Shown one piece after another: positions 1 to 8,620 of a DNA stretch of 64,000 bases. Location: positions 415,112 through 479,111 of the forward strand of contig JBBCJU010000008.1 of assembly GCA_037190145.1 (NCBI GenBank). Direction: 5' to 3'. The stretch's first letter is position 1, and every line of letters begins with the position of its first letter. A program made the translations under genes and the position numbers. The notes beneath the pieces are model-generated. The model did not search any database and was not told the DNA's origin. It saw only the letters and a program-made list of their open reading frames with translations. The stretch is from 55-13 sp037190145 (lineage in GTDB: Bacteria; Armatimonadota; Fimbriimonadia; Fimbriimonadales; Fimbriimonadaceae).

Positions 1-158
1 CAACCGCTCCGACTTCTCCAGAAGTAAAGGAAGTTCGCGAAGCGCTTAAGCTTCTGGATCAAGCGGAACAGGCGCTTCGTAGTGGCGACTTTGCCAAGTA
101 CGGTGATCTGCAAAAGCAAGCTCGGGCGCGATTGCGCCAATTAGCGGACAATCCGTAA
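1..158 (+). CDS. C-terminal end of a UPF0182-like membrane protein (partial)
   Basis: The frame is open from the window edge to the TAA at 156-158 and encodes about 51 residues ending LRQLADNP. The segment reading LLDQAEQALRSGDFAKYGDL and the charged helix after it resemble the C-terminal tail of UPF0182 (COG1615) proteins, which are large multi-pass membrane proteins of unknown function whose last domain contains an 'ALRxGDWAxYG' helix. The membrane part lies outside the window, so the assignment rests on this tail alone. A strong hairpin terminator follows at once, supporting this as a real gene end. Confidence 0.6.
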   Translation, partial: TAPTSPEVKEVREALKLLDQAEQALRSGDFAKYGDLQKQARARLRQLADNP

Positions 159-165
159 AAAGGTG

Positions 166-205
166 AACCTGGCTAACTATGCTCATAAGTTAGCCAGGTT
201 CCTTT
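166..205 (+). terminator. Rho-independent terminator
   Basis: A perfect 13-bp stem (AACCTGGCTAACT, 166-178, with AGTTAGCCAGGTT, 188-200) closes a 9-nt loop and is followed by CCTTTTCC. It lies 8 bp after the stop codon of the UPF0182-like gene. From here to the GH1 start at 347 I see no gene. Confidence 0.8.
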
Positions 206-346
206 TCCCTTAACCCATTACTCTCCCTACACAGGTTCCTTTCATGGCTCTTGGGTGATCGTGTCCCTGGTGAATCAAGACCATCTATACGGGGTTCGAC
301 CTAACCAAGCCACTGGATCATCAACTCCATGTCACAATAAGAATCC

Positions 347-1696
347 ATGGGCGAACTAGATTTCCCGCGCGATTTTGTCTGGGGCGCGGCGACCGCCAGT
401 TACCAGATTGAGGGTGCCGCCAACCAAGGTGGCCGAGGCCGTTCAGTCTGGGACACCTTTAGCCACACCCCTGGCTTGGTTGAGAATGGCGACAATGGTG
501 ATGTTGCTTGCGACCATTACCACCGATATCCTGGCGATGTTGAGCTGATGTCTCAAATTGGTTTACAGACCTATCGCTTTTCGTTCGCCTGGCCACGCCT
601 GCTGCCACAAGGGACCGGAGCGGTAAATCAGGAGGGTGTAGATTTCTATAACCGCCTTATCGACGCTCTTCTTGAGAAAGGAATTCAACCTGCCGCAACT
701 CTTTTCCATTGGGACTACCCTCAAGCTCTGCACGATGCTGGCGGATGGACGAACCCCGATGCTGGAAAGGTTTTTGGCGACTATGCAGAACTATGCTTCA
801 AGTCGTTTGGAGATCGCATTAAGTTCTGGATTACCCACAACGAGCCCTGGTGCTATTCGTACCTCGGCCATGAAGTGGCGGCTCATGCTCCTGGTGAGCG
901 AGACCAAGTAAAGGCTTTTAAAGTTGCCCATGGGCTCCTCTTGGGCCATGGTGAGGCCGTGGCACGGTATCGAGCTCTAAATCAGGGAGGGAAGATTGGG
1001 ATTACGACCAATCACCAACATCATCCTCCCTTGGACCCGAGTTCAGAATTAGACCAGAGAGCTTCTTCTCAGCAGAACGATTGGATGAATGGTTGGTTCC
1101 TTGATCCCATTTACTTTGGCGACTATCCCGAGTACTTGAAGAAGAATTACCCTACGCCCGAATTCACGGATGAAGAGCGCAAATTGGTTTCCCAAAAAAC
1201 AGACTTCATGGGTCTGAATTTCTATTCCGTATCTAAGGTTCGTTACAACGAAAGCGCCCATAACCAGGCTGAGCAGATTGATGTGCCAGAGATTCAGCAC
1301 ACAGACATGGGATGGATGGTCGTGCCAGATACTCTTCGGGAGACATTGGTTTACTCCCAAAATCGATGGAATCCAGATGAAATCTACATTACGGAAAACG
1401 GCTGCGCCTTTGACTACCCAGTAGTAGATGGTCGAGTGCATGACGAGGATCGCGTCAACTTCTTGAAGAATTATATTGGGGCTGTTCGACAATCCATGGA
1501 TGAAGGCGCCAAAGTCAAAGGCTACTATGTTTGGAGTCTGCTTGATAACTTTGAGTGGGCGTTTGGATATTCCAAGAGATTTGGAATCGTTCATGTGGAC
1601 TATCAAACTCAAGAGAGGACATTAAAGGACTCGGCTTACATGTACCGAGATTTGATCCGTGCGAACTCCCAGGCCCCCGTGGTAGTAGGCGTTTAG
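347..1696 (+). CDS. GH1 family beta-glucosidase
   Basis: A 449-residue protein of normal GH1 length. It opens with the family's N-terminal signature (FPRDFVWGAATASYQIEGA) and has THNEPW near residue 166, where Glu166 is the expected acid/base, and YITENG near residue 350, where Glu350 is the expected nucleophile. HWDYPQAL at about 121-128 and WSLLDNFEWAFGYSKRFG near the C-terminus complete the TIM-barrel substrate site. No signal peptide is visible, so it is probably cytoplasmic and acts on beta-glucosides or related disaccharides. The retaining double-displacement mechanism is known for the family; the exact substrate cannot be read from sequence. It is 4 bp upstream of tyrA on the same strand. 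Confidence 0.95.
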   Translation: MGELDFPRDFVWGAATASYQIEGAANQGGRGRSVWDTFSHTPGLVENGDNGDVACDHYHRYPGDVELMSQIGLQTYRFSFAWPRLLPQGTGAVNQEGVDFYNRLIDALLEKGIQPAATLFHWDYPQALHDAGGWTNPDAGKVFGDYAELCFKSFGDRIKFWITHNEPWCYSYLGHEVAAHAPGERDQVKAFKVAHGLLLGHGEAVARYRALNQGGKIGITTNHQHHPPLDPSSELDQRASSQQNDWMNGWFLDPIYFGDYPEYLKKNYPTPEFTDEERKLVSQKTDFMGLNFYSVSKVRYNESAHNQAEQIDVPEIQHTDMGWMVVPDTLRETLVYSQNRWNPDEIYITENGCAFDYPVVDGRVHDEDRVNFLKNYIGAVRQSMDEGAKVKGYYVWSLLDNFEWAFGYSKRFGIVHVDYQTQERTLKDSAYMYRDLIRANSQAPVVVGV

Positions 1697-1700
1697 CTTC

Positions 1701-2516
1701 ATGACCATCGGAATCGTTGGGTGTGGATTGATCGGTGGGTCGATTGGGCTTGCTTGTCGATCCAACACCCACACGGTTCTTGGCTTTGAGCCAGATCCAA
1801 AGTCGGCAAAAACCGCCTTGGATAGAGGCTGTGTGTCAAAGATCACAAGTCTTGAGGAAGTTTCTCAGAGTGAAGTCACGTTCATCTGCGTACCTCCTGG
1901 TCTGGTGGAGCAAGTCTTGGATCAAGTGATGGCAGCGAAGCCAAAACATACCGTGGCCACGGATTGCACCAGTGTGAAGGGTCCGATCGTTCGCTGGCTA
2001 AAGCAAAACCGCGATGAGATGTTTGTGCCTGGACATCCCATGGCGGGTCATGAAAAATCTGGCCCGGTTTACTCTTCCGCGTGGATGTTTCGGGGAGCCA
2101 AGTGGATCATTACTCCCGCCGCCTTCACTCAGTCTGGTGCAGTAAAGCAGGTCGAAGCATTGGTGAAAGAGATGGGTGCGACTCCCGTACGAGTAAAGGC
2201 CGAACGCCATGATCGAGATGTGGCTTTGCTAAGCCACTTGCCCCATGCTTTGGCGGCGGTCTTAGTGCGGCTTGCAGATGGATTGGATTCCACTGAGGCT
2301 TCAGCAGGTTCTTGGCGCGACCTTACACGAGTTGGGGGTGTCGATCCGAACTTATGGAGCCAAATTCTCACCTCAAATCGAGAAGAGGTTGCCAAGATTC
2401 TGGGAGAGTTTAGTCATTCAATGGAGGAGCTTAAAGGTCTGCTTGAGTCTGGAGATGAGGCAGGAGTCCGAGAGTTTTTTGAAGTGGCAAAAGTGGCAAA
2501 GGAAAAGCAGAAGTGA
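1701..2516 (+). CDS. tyrA: Prephenate (or arogenate) dehydrogenase
   Basis: A 271-residue TyrA protein with an N-terminal Rossmann dinucleotide site (IGIVGCGLIGGSIG, residues 3-16) and the substrate-site block GHPMAGHEKSG at about residues 111-121, containing the conserved histidine of the family. The helical C-terminal half carries LSHLPHALA. It oxidatively decarboxylates prephenate or arogenate on the way to tyrosine; which substrate and cofactor it uses is not visible. No ACT domain is present, so feedback control through that domain is unlikely. Its TGA overlaps the GTG start of aroA (GTGA), indicating translational coupling within a shikimate/aromatic operon. Confidence 0.92.
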   Translation: MTIGIVGCGLIGGSIGLACRSNTHTVLGFEPDPKSAKTALDRGCVSKITSLEEVSQSEVTFICVPPGLVEQVLDQVMAAKPKHTVATDCTSVKGPIVRWLKQNRDEMFVPGHPMAGHEKSGPVYSSAWMFRGAKWIITPAAFTQSGAVKQVEALVKEMGATPVRVKAERHDRDVALLSHLPHALAAVLVRLADGLDSTEASAGSWRDLTRVGGVDPNLWSQILTSNREEVAKILGEFSHSMEELKGLLESGDEAGVREFFEVAKVAKEKQK

Positions 2517-3895
2517 AGTTAACCATTCAACCGATCAAAGCCTTGCGCGGAGAGTTTCGGCCGCCCAGTGATAAATCGTTGACTCATCGTGCCTACATGT
2601 TCGGGGCGGCGGCGAGTGGTGAATCGATCGTAAGAATGCCTTTGACGGGCGAAGACTGTGAAGCCACACTTCGATGCCTTGCCCAGATGGGATTGCGGTT
2701 TGAGCGGATGAGCCCAACTGAAGTTCGCCTGATTCCTGCCTCCGAATGGTCCCAACCGACAGATCACCTGGATTGCGGAAACAGTGGCACCACAATGCGC
2801 CTCATGAGTGGTCTGATTGCGAGTCGTGATCTCGACGTCACGATGATTGGCGATGCATCACTTTCTAAGCGGCCCATGAAGCGCATTGCCGAGCCTCTGC
2901 GCCTAATGGGCGCGACACTAGAGGGAGATACTCCTCCTCTACGTGTGAAAGGAAACTCTAGGCTCAAAGGGATTAGCTATCAGAGTCCCGTTGCAAGCGC
3001 CCAGATCAAAAGCTGTACGTTGTTAGCCGGCTTACGGGCGGAAGGTGAGACTTGGGTGACCGAGCCCAGCCTTAGTCGAGACCACACGGAGCGAATGCTA
3101 ACCGCTCTGGGCGTGAAAGTCATGCGTGGCGTAGTCATCCAAGATGGAGAGGGGCAACGCATCGAGGAGGACATTGATTTTGATGCTCCTGGAGTCTTGG
3201 ATGCACTTGATGAAGTGATGGATGTAAAAGGCTTCACGGCGGGGGTGCCGGGCGGCTCTGTGCTCAATCCATTCGAATTCACTGTTCCGGGAGACATCAG
3301 CAGCGCAGCATTTTTTATGGTTGCGGCGGCGATCTTGCCCACCTCCCGAATTGAGATCAAGGACCTCAGTATCAATCCTTCCCGAACTGGCATTTTGGAC
3401 GTCTTCTTGGAAGCAGGAATTCCGTGCATCGTGGACGAGGAGCGGAGCGAATTGGGTGAGCCAGTTTCTGATGTTGTGGTGGCCGCTCCGTTTGAGAAAA
3501 AGCGGGGCTTCAATATCAGCGGTTCACTGGTTCCGAGATTGATTGATGAGATTCCAGTATTGGCGGTTTTGGCCACTCAGTGCGAAGGGGAAACCGTCAT
3601 TCGTGACGCGCGTGAGCTGAGAGTGAAAGAAAGTGACCGTATTGAGCTCGTCGCAAAGGGCCTGCGGGACATGGGGGCAGAAGTCGAAACCTTTGAGGAC
3701 GGAATGGCGATCAAGGGGCCAGTCAAGCTGAAGGGCGCGGTGATTGAAGCCAACCACGACCACCGCATCGCAATGGCCTTTGCCGTTGCGGGATTGGCGG
3801 CGGAGGGCGAGACGGTTATCGAAGGTGCCGAGTCGATCGCCACCAGTTTCCCTTCTTTTGAAGAAGACCTGCGCCGACTAGCCTTGACTGAGTAG
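2513..3895 (+). CDS. aroA: 3-phosphoshikimate 1-carboxyvinyltransferase (EPSP synthase)
   Basis: A 460-residue EPSP synthase joining shikimate-3-phosphate and phosphoenolpyruvate. Visible motifs are PPSDKSLTHRA near the N-terminus, LDCGNSGTTMRLMSG at about residues 84-98, GDASLSKRPMKR, RDHTERML, KESDRI and DHRIAMAFA. The GNSGTTMRL block has leucine where the E. coli-type (class I) enzyme has the proline of GNAGTAMRP, a feature shared with class II enzymes, so reduced glyphosate sensitivity is possible but is inference. It starts at GTG 2513, overlapping the tyrA stop by 4 bp. It is slightly longer than the typical ~430 residues because of an insertion around residues 212-245. Confidence 0.95.
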   Translation: MKLTIQPIKALRGEFRPPSDKSLTHRAYMFGAAASGESIVRMPLTGEDCEATLRCLAQMGLRFERMSPTEVRLIPASEWSQPTDHLDCGNSGTTMRLMSGLIASRDLDVTMIGDASLSKRPMKRIAEPLRLMGATLEGDTPPLRVKGNSRLKGISYQSPVASAQIKSCTLLAGLRAEGETWVTEPSLSRDHTERMLTALGVKVMRGVVIQDGEGQRIEEDIDFDAPGVLDALDEVMDVKGFTAGVPGGSVLNPFEFTVPGDISSAAFFMVAAAILPTSRIEIKDLSINPSRTGILDVFLEAGIPCIVDEERSELGEPVSDVVVAAPFEKKRGFNISGSLVPRLIDEIPVLAVLATQCEGETVIRDARELRVKESDRIELVAKGLRDMGAEVETFEDGMAIKGPVKLKGAVIEANHDHRIAMAFAVAGLAAEGETVIEGAESIATSFPSFEEDLRRLALTE

Positions 3896-4082
3896 CTTGT
3901 TGTCTTGAAGTAGTGAAGGACGCAAAGCTTTGCTGTGCTACGTCAGCGTCGATAAAAGTAAATATATATGCATGGTCGTGGCCCTGTGTTGTAAATTGAC
4001 GTATGTCTTAACGGGCAAGTGACTCTTGCAAAGTTAGGTCACCACTCTCCCACGAACACATCGCCGAGGTATTTTCTATCCA

Positions 4083-4748
4083 ATGCTCGCAACTCTTGCT
4101 TATGTCACCATGCTCCAAAGCAAACCGCCTAAACTGGCTCCGGCCGTTTTTGCGGATGCCAGCACACGGCGAATAGTCGAACTAAGTAAGAAGGCTTTTG
4201 GCAATCTGAAGTCGGCGAAGATCACCATTACGGAAGGGCGAGATATCAAGCGCTATAGCTTTGCTACCGGCAAGGTTGTGGCTCACCAGAGGGGTGCGCA
4301 ATGGTCTTGGAACCAAAAGCGCCTAACGCTTCTGTGCAACAAGGGGCTTTTCCGCGGAAACATGGGAGTTTATAACGTGAATGCGTGGCTTTCTAAAGTC
4401 GGTGCAGTTCCTGAACAGATTCCGGTCCAGTTGGTCGCTAAGAAAAATCCGATTGATGCTCTCATTGCACCAGGTTCACGAGTCCGAAAGGCGGGCACGA
4501 TGAGCCTTGGTGGAACCGCGGTGGACATGATCGAAATCAAGTCCGAGCGTTTACGGGTGACGATGGCGATTCGTCAGGATAATCGCCTCATTTCAGACCT
4601 TGCTGCGGTGAACGTAGATAAGGACGGATCTATTTTGTTCAAATCCAATCGCTCCATTCAGTGGTCGGAAGTCAATCGAGCGATTCCGGCTTCTGCATTT
4701 GTAGTGGGCGGAGGAAAGCAGGCAAAGCCCATTCGAGTCCTAAACTAA
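4083..4748 (+). CDS. Exported LolA/DUF2092-like protein of unknown function
   Basis: A 221-residue protein not identified to a named family. The N-terminus is moderately hydrophobic and could be a weak signal sequence. The rest has alternating beta-strand-like segments (SAKITITEGRDIKRYSFATGKVVAHQRG, LRVTMAIRQDNRLISDLAAVNV) typical of the LolA/DUF2092 periplasmic lipid-carrier fold. The pattern 'strand, glycine turn, strand, then IPASAF' near the C-terminus also fits that group, which is why it is proposed; confidence in the fold is low. It ends at a strong shared terminator facing the S41 protease gene. The 187-bp upstream region holds AT-rich sequence but no clear promoter. Confidence 0.55.
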   Translation: MLATLAYVTMLQSKPPKLAPAVFADASTRRIVELSKKAFGNLKSAKITITEGRDIKRYSFATGKVVAHQRGAQWSWNQKRLTLLCNKGLFRGNMGVYNVNAWLSKVGAVPEQIPVQLVAKKNPIDALIAPGSRVRKAGTMSLGGTAVDMIEIKSERLRVTMAIRQDNRLISDLAAVNVDKDGSILFKSNRSIQWSEVNRAIPASAFVVGGGKQAKPIRVLN

Positions 4749-4754
4749 AAAAGT

Positions 4755-4794
4755 AAAGCGGGCCGCGATGTAACCATCGCGGCCCGCTTTGTTT
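4755..4794. terminator. Bidirectional terminator between convergent genes
   Basis: A perfect 16-bp stem (AAAGCGGGCCGCGATG, 4755-4770, with its complement 4775-4790) has a TAAC loop. It is followed by GTTT on the plus strand and a T-rich stretch on the minus strand, so it can serve both the plus gene ending at 4748 and the minus gene ending at 4800. Confidence 0.9.
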
Positions 4795-4799
4795 ATCTC

Positions 4800-6059
4800 T
4801 TACTTATTCTGGGCTGACTTTGCCAGGAGAGGCAGAACGGTCTGCCAAGCTGGATCGGCTTTGCCAGGCATTGCTTCTTGTGGAGTTCGAACCTCTGCAT
4901 CTACGGCGACGCCGTTGTGCTCAAGTCGAACACCCTTTGCCGACACGTAATCGTTAATCGGATACTGAACCATGAATCCGGTCTTGTCGACCGGCACCAT
5001 TACCGATACCAGTACGGCACCGGCGGATTTGGTTCCGACTACGGGAGCACCCAAATTCTCTTTCAGCGCTTGCGCGGTGATCTCCGATGCAGATCCGCTT
5101 GCGCCATTCACAAGAACTGCAACCTTGCCCTTAAACACGGGAATATTGACATTTCCAGAGGAGACCAGCTTTCTCTGGGAGAACTCAGCGATACCCTTGA
5201 GGTCATCTGCGTTACCGCCTTTCTCTTTAACGAAGTTTTCGACGAGGTCCTTAGAAACAAACGTTCCGATCGTCGTACCCTTTGGAAGGATAAGACCTAA
5301 GAAGTGGTTCATATTGAGAACCGCACCGCCTCCGTTATTGCGAAGGTCAACGATCAGATTCTTTGCCTTGCTCGCTTCGGTCATCAACTTCTCAACGTTT
5401 CGTCGATCATAGCTAAGATCGAACGTATAGATGCTGATGGCTGCGGTGTCCTTATTGACCCACTTCAGTTCCTCTGGGCGAACCGTTGAGAATTTCTTGC
5501 GGGTGATCGTGTAATCCTTATACTTCCCGTTGGCCTTCTTCACGGTGATGGTCACTTGCTGACCCTCTTCACCACGCAGATCGGCGGGATCGGTAATCTG
5601 CTTTCCGTTGGCCTTTACCAAAATATCGCCGGCAACAATGCCTGCCTCATCAGCAGGAGCATTAGGCACCACGCGGACCACCATAATGCCTTCTTCGTGA
5701 GGCTGAATGTTGACTCCGATTCCGACACTGCTGCGATTGATACGAGCGCTTACGTCAACCGGCCGCATCAGAACAATGTGGCTGAAGCCGAACTCTTGAA
5801 GGGCCATGTTCACGGAATTTGTGAACTGGTCAATCGAGTCAGCCTTGTCCAGATTTTCCTTTTGCTTCTCTAAGAGTGAGCCAAGCTTGTTAAAGTCAAC
5901 CCCTGGTACGTAAGCATGAGTCGTGATAAGACGCGTCATGCCATCCAGAACATCCTTCTTGGCGGTAGCGTCGATCTTCGTGGCTTCCTGAGCATGGGCT
6001 TGGGAAACCAAGAGCGAGAGCGCCATGGTGGCGCTGGCAATAAAAGTCGGCAGTTTCAT
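4800..6059 (-). CDS. S41 (C-terminal processing) peptidase with PDZ domain
   Basis: Starting at ATG 6059 gives a 419-residue protein whose first ~24 residues (MKLPTFIASATMALSLLVSQAHAQ) form a good signal peptide; an upstream GTG at 6107 would bury it, so the ATG is preferred. A PDZ domain follows (GVNIQPHEEGIMVVRVVPNAPADEAGIVAGDILVKANG), then the tail-specific protease core with LRNNGGG, NGASGSASEI carrying the nucleophilic serine, and GTKSAGA carrying the general-base lysine. It probably cleaves the C-termini of envelope proteins in the periplasm. No obvious Shine-Dalgarno is seen. Its start region diverges from the gene beginning at 6108. Confidence 0.9.
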   Translation of the reverse strand: MKLPTFIASATMALSLLVSQAHAQEATKIDATAKKDVLDGMTRLITTHAYVPGVDFNKLGSLLEKQKENLDKADSIDQFTNSVNMALQEFGFSHIVLMRPVDVSARINRSSVGIGVNIQPHEEGIMVVRVVPNAPADEAGIVAGDILVKANGKQITDPADLRGEEGQQVTITVKKANGKYKDYTITRKKFSTVRPEELKWVNKDTAAISIYTFDLSYDRRNVEKLMTEASKAKNLIVDLRNNGGGAVLNMNHFLGLILPKGTTIGTFVSKDLVENFVKEKGGNADDLKGIAEFSQRKLVSSGNVNIPVFKGKVAVLVNGASGSASEITAQALKENLGAPVVGTKSAGAVLVSVMVPVDKTGFMVQYPINDYVSAKGVRLEHNGVAVDAEVRTPQEAMPGKADPAWQTVLPLLAKSAQNK

Positions 6060-6107
6060 AATGGTGTTAGGAGTCTTTACGCTAATTCTACGATGCAATG
6101 ATCCCAC

Positions 6108-8522
6108 ATGAATAAAATCGGCACTCAGTCCCCGCTTTCTTTACTCGAAAGAAAGGATAAATGGTTTCTCGGCGGCGGTAAAGGCGCGATCTACGCTCCT
6201 CCGTTTCCCCGCTGGCTTGAATCACCCGGTTTCTGGGATGAATCTTACTTTGCCGATATCAGATTGACGCGACTGTTTACGGTTTTGTTTTGTGATTTGG
6301 AAGGAAGGTCGATTCGATTTCGTGGAGAGATGGTTTCCTGGCGTCCAGACCGAATGATCATTGAGCATAGGTCAGCCTCGCATTACATCCGAGAAACTCG
6401 ATTGGTAACCGAACAGCATGAGTGGGTGTCGGTATTTGAGATGGTGGAGGGAGAACCCGTCCATGCGTTTGTTTGGTCCCTACCAGAGCTCAAGGAGCCT
6501 GGGTATGGAACGCCTTGGCAATCTCTGACGGCTTGCGAAGTGAGCGAAGGTGGAATCTGCTTTGATTTTGCGACGGCTTGGCCCAGTGAGTTAGAACCTG
6601 ATCGGACCGGAATAGATGCGGAGAAAATCTCTAGCCGAAAAACCGACGAAGCGGATTCTTCACAAATCCAAGGAATGCTTCCGCCGCTCACGCTAAAAGT
6701 TCATTTAGCCGCAAATCGCCCACGTCTTAGCTATACCGTAAACCTAGCCCAGCGTCACGATGATCCACCGCTTTGGGAAACATCTCTGCTTCCCCAGAAG
6801 CTGAAGGGTGGACGGCTATCGGGTGATTTCAAGCTACGGGTTGGACCACCGCCTGTAGAAGGCCTTGTCCATATTCTTCAGCAATATGAATTGCAGGCCA
6901 ATAAGCCGTTAGTGGTTTCGGCAAGGATATCCCTGGGGCAAGATTCACATGATTTAGAACCTAGAGGAACCGAAGTCATTCTTGAAAGCGAAGGAGCCTG
7001 GAAGGCTTATTTTGCGTCGGTTCCCCAGTTTTCCTCTAGTGATCCTTACTTGACCAATGCTTACTGGTATCGCTGGTATGGGCTCAGACTGAACACGGTC
7101 GATATCCCTGGGTTACCGGTTTGTAGGAGCAACGGCTCCCAGGTCCCCGATGCTATGTTCTCGCCATTCATTACGGAGGGGGTTGGATTTTTCCGGAATT
7201 TCGTAACTTACTCAGCACAAGCGCATCTGCGCGAGGTTGCTTGGATGCATTCGCCTCGCTTAGCGCTTGGGATTTTGGAGAATCTAGGGAAGTGCCAGCG
7301 AGAAGACGGGAGTTTCCCTGGTCACAACTATTCCTGTCGACCAGCGCGGGATTTCTATCATGCTGATTTTGCGACGGGCACCAAAACTCTGTCGAAGCTG
7401 CACCCTGGTGGTTTCAACGATGATTTTCTCCAGATGTTGGTCAGATATGCGCTGTATCTGATCCAGGAGCGAGGGCTTTGGGTGAAAGATGAACCAGAAG
7501 GGCAACCTTGGTTGATGATGACGGCTGTCCTAGATCAAAACGAAACAGGCCAAGAATATATGAGCCGCTACCAGGCTGTCTCCGAACATGCTGATCAGTG
7601 GTCGAGCTTCCGAGTAGGCGGTACCGATGCGACGACCTATACCGCCCTTCTATTGGACTTTATCACAGAGGAGATCACCGACGGAAACTTTCTCGGCAAA
7701 GATGGCCGGGGCTGGTGTGATGAAGCGGAACGCCCGGTGTTGGCTTTGTTAAATGCTTCCTGTGACCACGAGGCAGCATTCTTCTGCGACGTTCTGGAAG
7801 ATAGTAGCCGCTCATCTGCCCGACCGGCTGCGGGGTTCTATCCTCTTTTCTTGCTTCCTGGAATCACGCAGCGGCAGCTGCTACATGAGACGATCCGAGA
7901 GCGATTTGCTTACGAGGTCGTTGATCGCTGGTTGTTGAATCCAAACGAGTTCTGGCTTCCCAAAGGGTTTCCTGCCACGGCCCTCTCTGATCTGACATTT
8001 AATCAGAACGCTGAGTGGAAAGATAAACGCCTCAACTGCCCTTGGAACGGTCGAAGCTGGCCAATGGTGAACAGTCACCTGGTAGATGCAATTGCGAACG
8101 TTGCGAGGAACCTAAAATTGCCAACTCAGGTTCAAAATCAAGATTCCGTAGGTTCAAAGGAACCTGAAACAGACTTTGAAATCCCAAATCTCAGAGTCAA
8201 AGCAGGGGAAGCTCTCATGAAAGCCATCACCCTCATGTTTCATGAGGACGACCCCGCCCGTCCCAACTCTTACGAGCACTACGACCCAATTACCGGTACG
8301 CCCAGCCTCTACCGAGGCTACGACGACTATATGCACTCTTGGATCGTTGATCTTATCTTGCGTCATGCGGTCGGGGTGATTCCGGGTGAAGATCATATTG
8401 ACCCGCTTCCATTGGGAATAGATTGGATTGAATGCGCGGATATTCCTCATCCTAGAGGCAGAATGCAGGTGCGGATTGAGCGAGATGAGGTGGTTCGTTG
8501 TGAAGTCATAGACAATCCATGA
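6108..8522 (+). CDS. Six-hairpin (alpha/alpha)6 glycosidase-like protein (MGH1/GH63-like)
   Basis: An 804-residue cytoplasmic-looking protein without signal peptide. The first ~300 residues look like beta-sandwich sequence; the C-terminal ~480 are helical with motifs recalling MGH1/GH63/GH37-type barrels: NAYWYRWYGLRLN (about 316-328), a GTDATTYTALL segment (about 506-516), CPWNGRSWPMVNSHLVDAIA (about 643-662, like the GxxWPxxN motif of trehalase-clan enzymes), and YDDYMHSWIVDLI near 737. This suggests hydrolysis of alpha-linked sugars, but no exact family or catalytic pair can be fixed by eye. Its stop overlaps an ATG that leads immediately to stops, just before the YfhO-like gene. Confidence 0.7.
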   Translation: MNKIGTQSPLSLLERKDKWFLGGGKGAIYAPPFPRWLESPGFWDESYFADIRLTRLFTVLFCDLEGRSIRFRGEMVSWRPDRMIIEHRSASHYIRETRLVTEQHEWVSVFEMVEGEPVHAFVWSLPELKEPGYGTPWQSLTACEVSEGGICFDFATAWPSELEPDRTGIDAEKISSRKTDEADSSQIQGMLPPLTLKVHLAANRPRLSYTVNLAQRHDDPPLWETSLLPQKLKGGRLSGDFKLRVGPPPVEGLVHILQQYELQANKPLVVSARISLGQDSHDLEPRGTEVILESEGAWKAYFASVPQFSSSDPYLTNAYWYRWYGLRLNTVDIPGLPVCRSNGSQVPDAMFSPFITEGVGFFRNFVTYSAQAHLREVAWMHSPRLALGILENLGKCQREDGSFPGHNYSCRPARDFYHADFATGTKTLSKLHPGGFNDDFLQMLVRYALYLIQERGLWVKDEPEGQPWLMMTAVLDQNETGQEYMSRYQAVSEHADQWSSFRVGGTDATTYTALLLDFITEEITDGNFLGKDGRGWCDEAERPVLALLNASCDHEAAFFCDVLEDSSRSSARPAAGFYPLFLLPGITQRQLLHETIRERFAYEVVDRWLLNPNEFWLPKGFPATALSDLTFNQNAEWKDKRLNCPWNGRSWPMVNSHLVDAIANVARNLKLPTQVQNQDSVGSKEPETDFEIPNLRVKAGEALMKAITLMFHEDDPARPNSYEHYDPITGTPSLYRGYDDYMHSWIVDLILRHAVGVIPGEDHIDPLPLGIDWIECADIPHPRGRMQVRIERDEVVRCEVIDNP

Positions 8523-8620
8523 ACTAAGGAATCTAAAATCTAGGAATCAAAAACTTAAAAGCTCATTGGTCTTGGATATTCCTGCTCCTCATCCCGCTGA
8601 TCCCGCTTTGGCGGGCGGTC

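Noticed and set aside
1049..1612. 187-codon minus-strand frame
   Set aside because: It is antisense to the GH1 gene.
2980..3576. 198-codon minus-strand frame
   Set aside because: It is antisense to aroA and Ser/Thr-rich as expected for a shadow frame.
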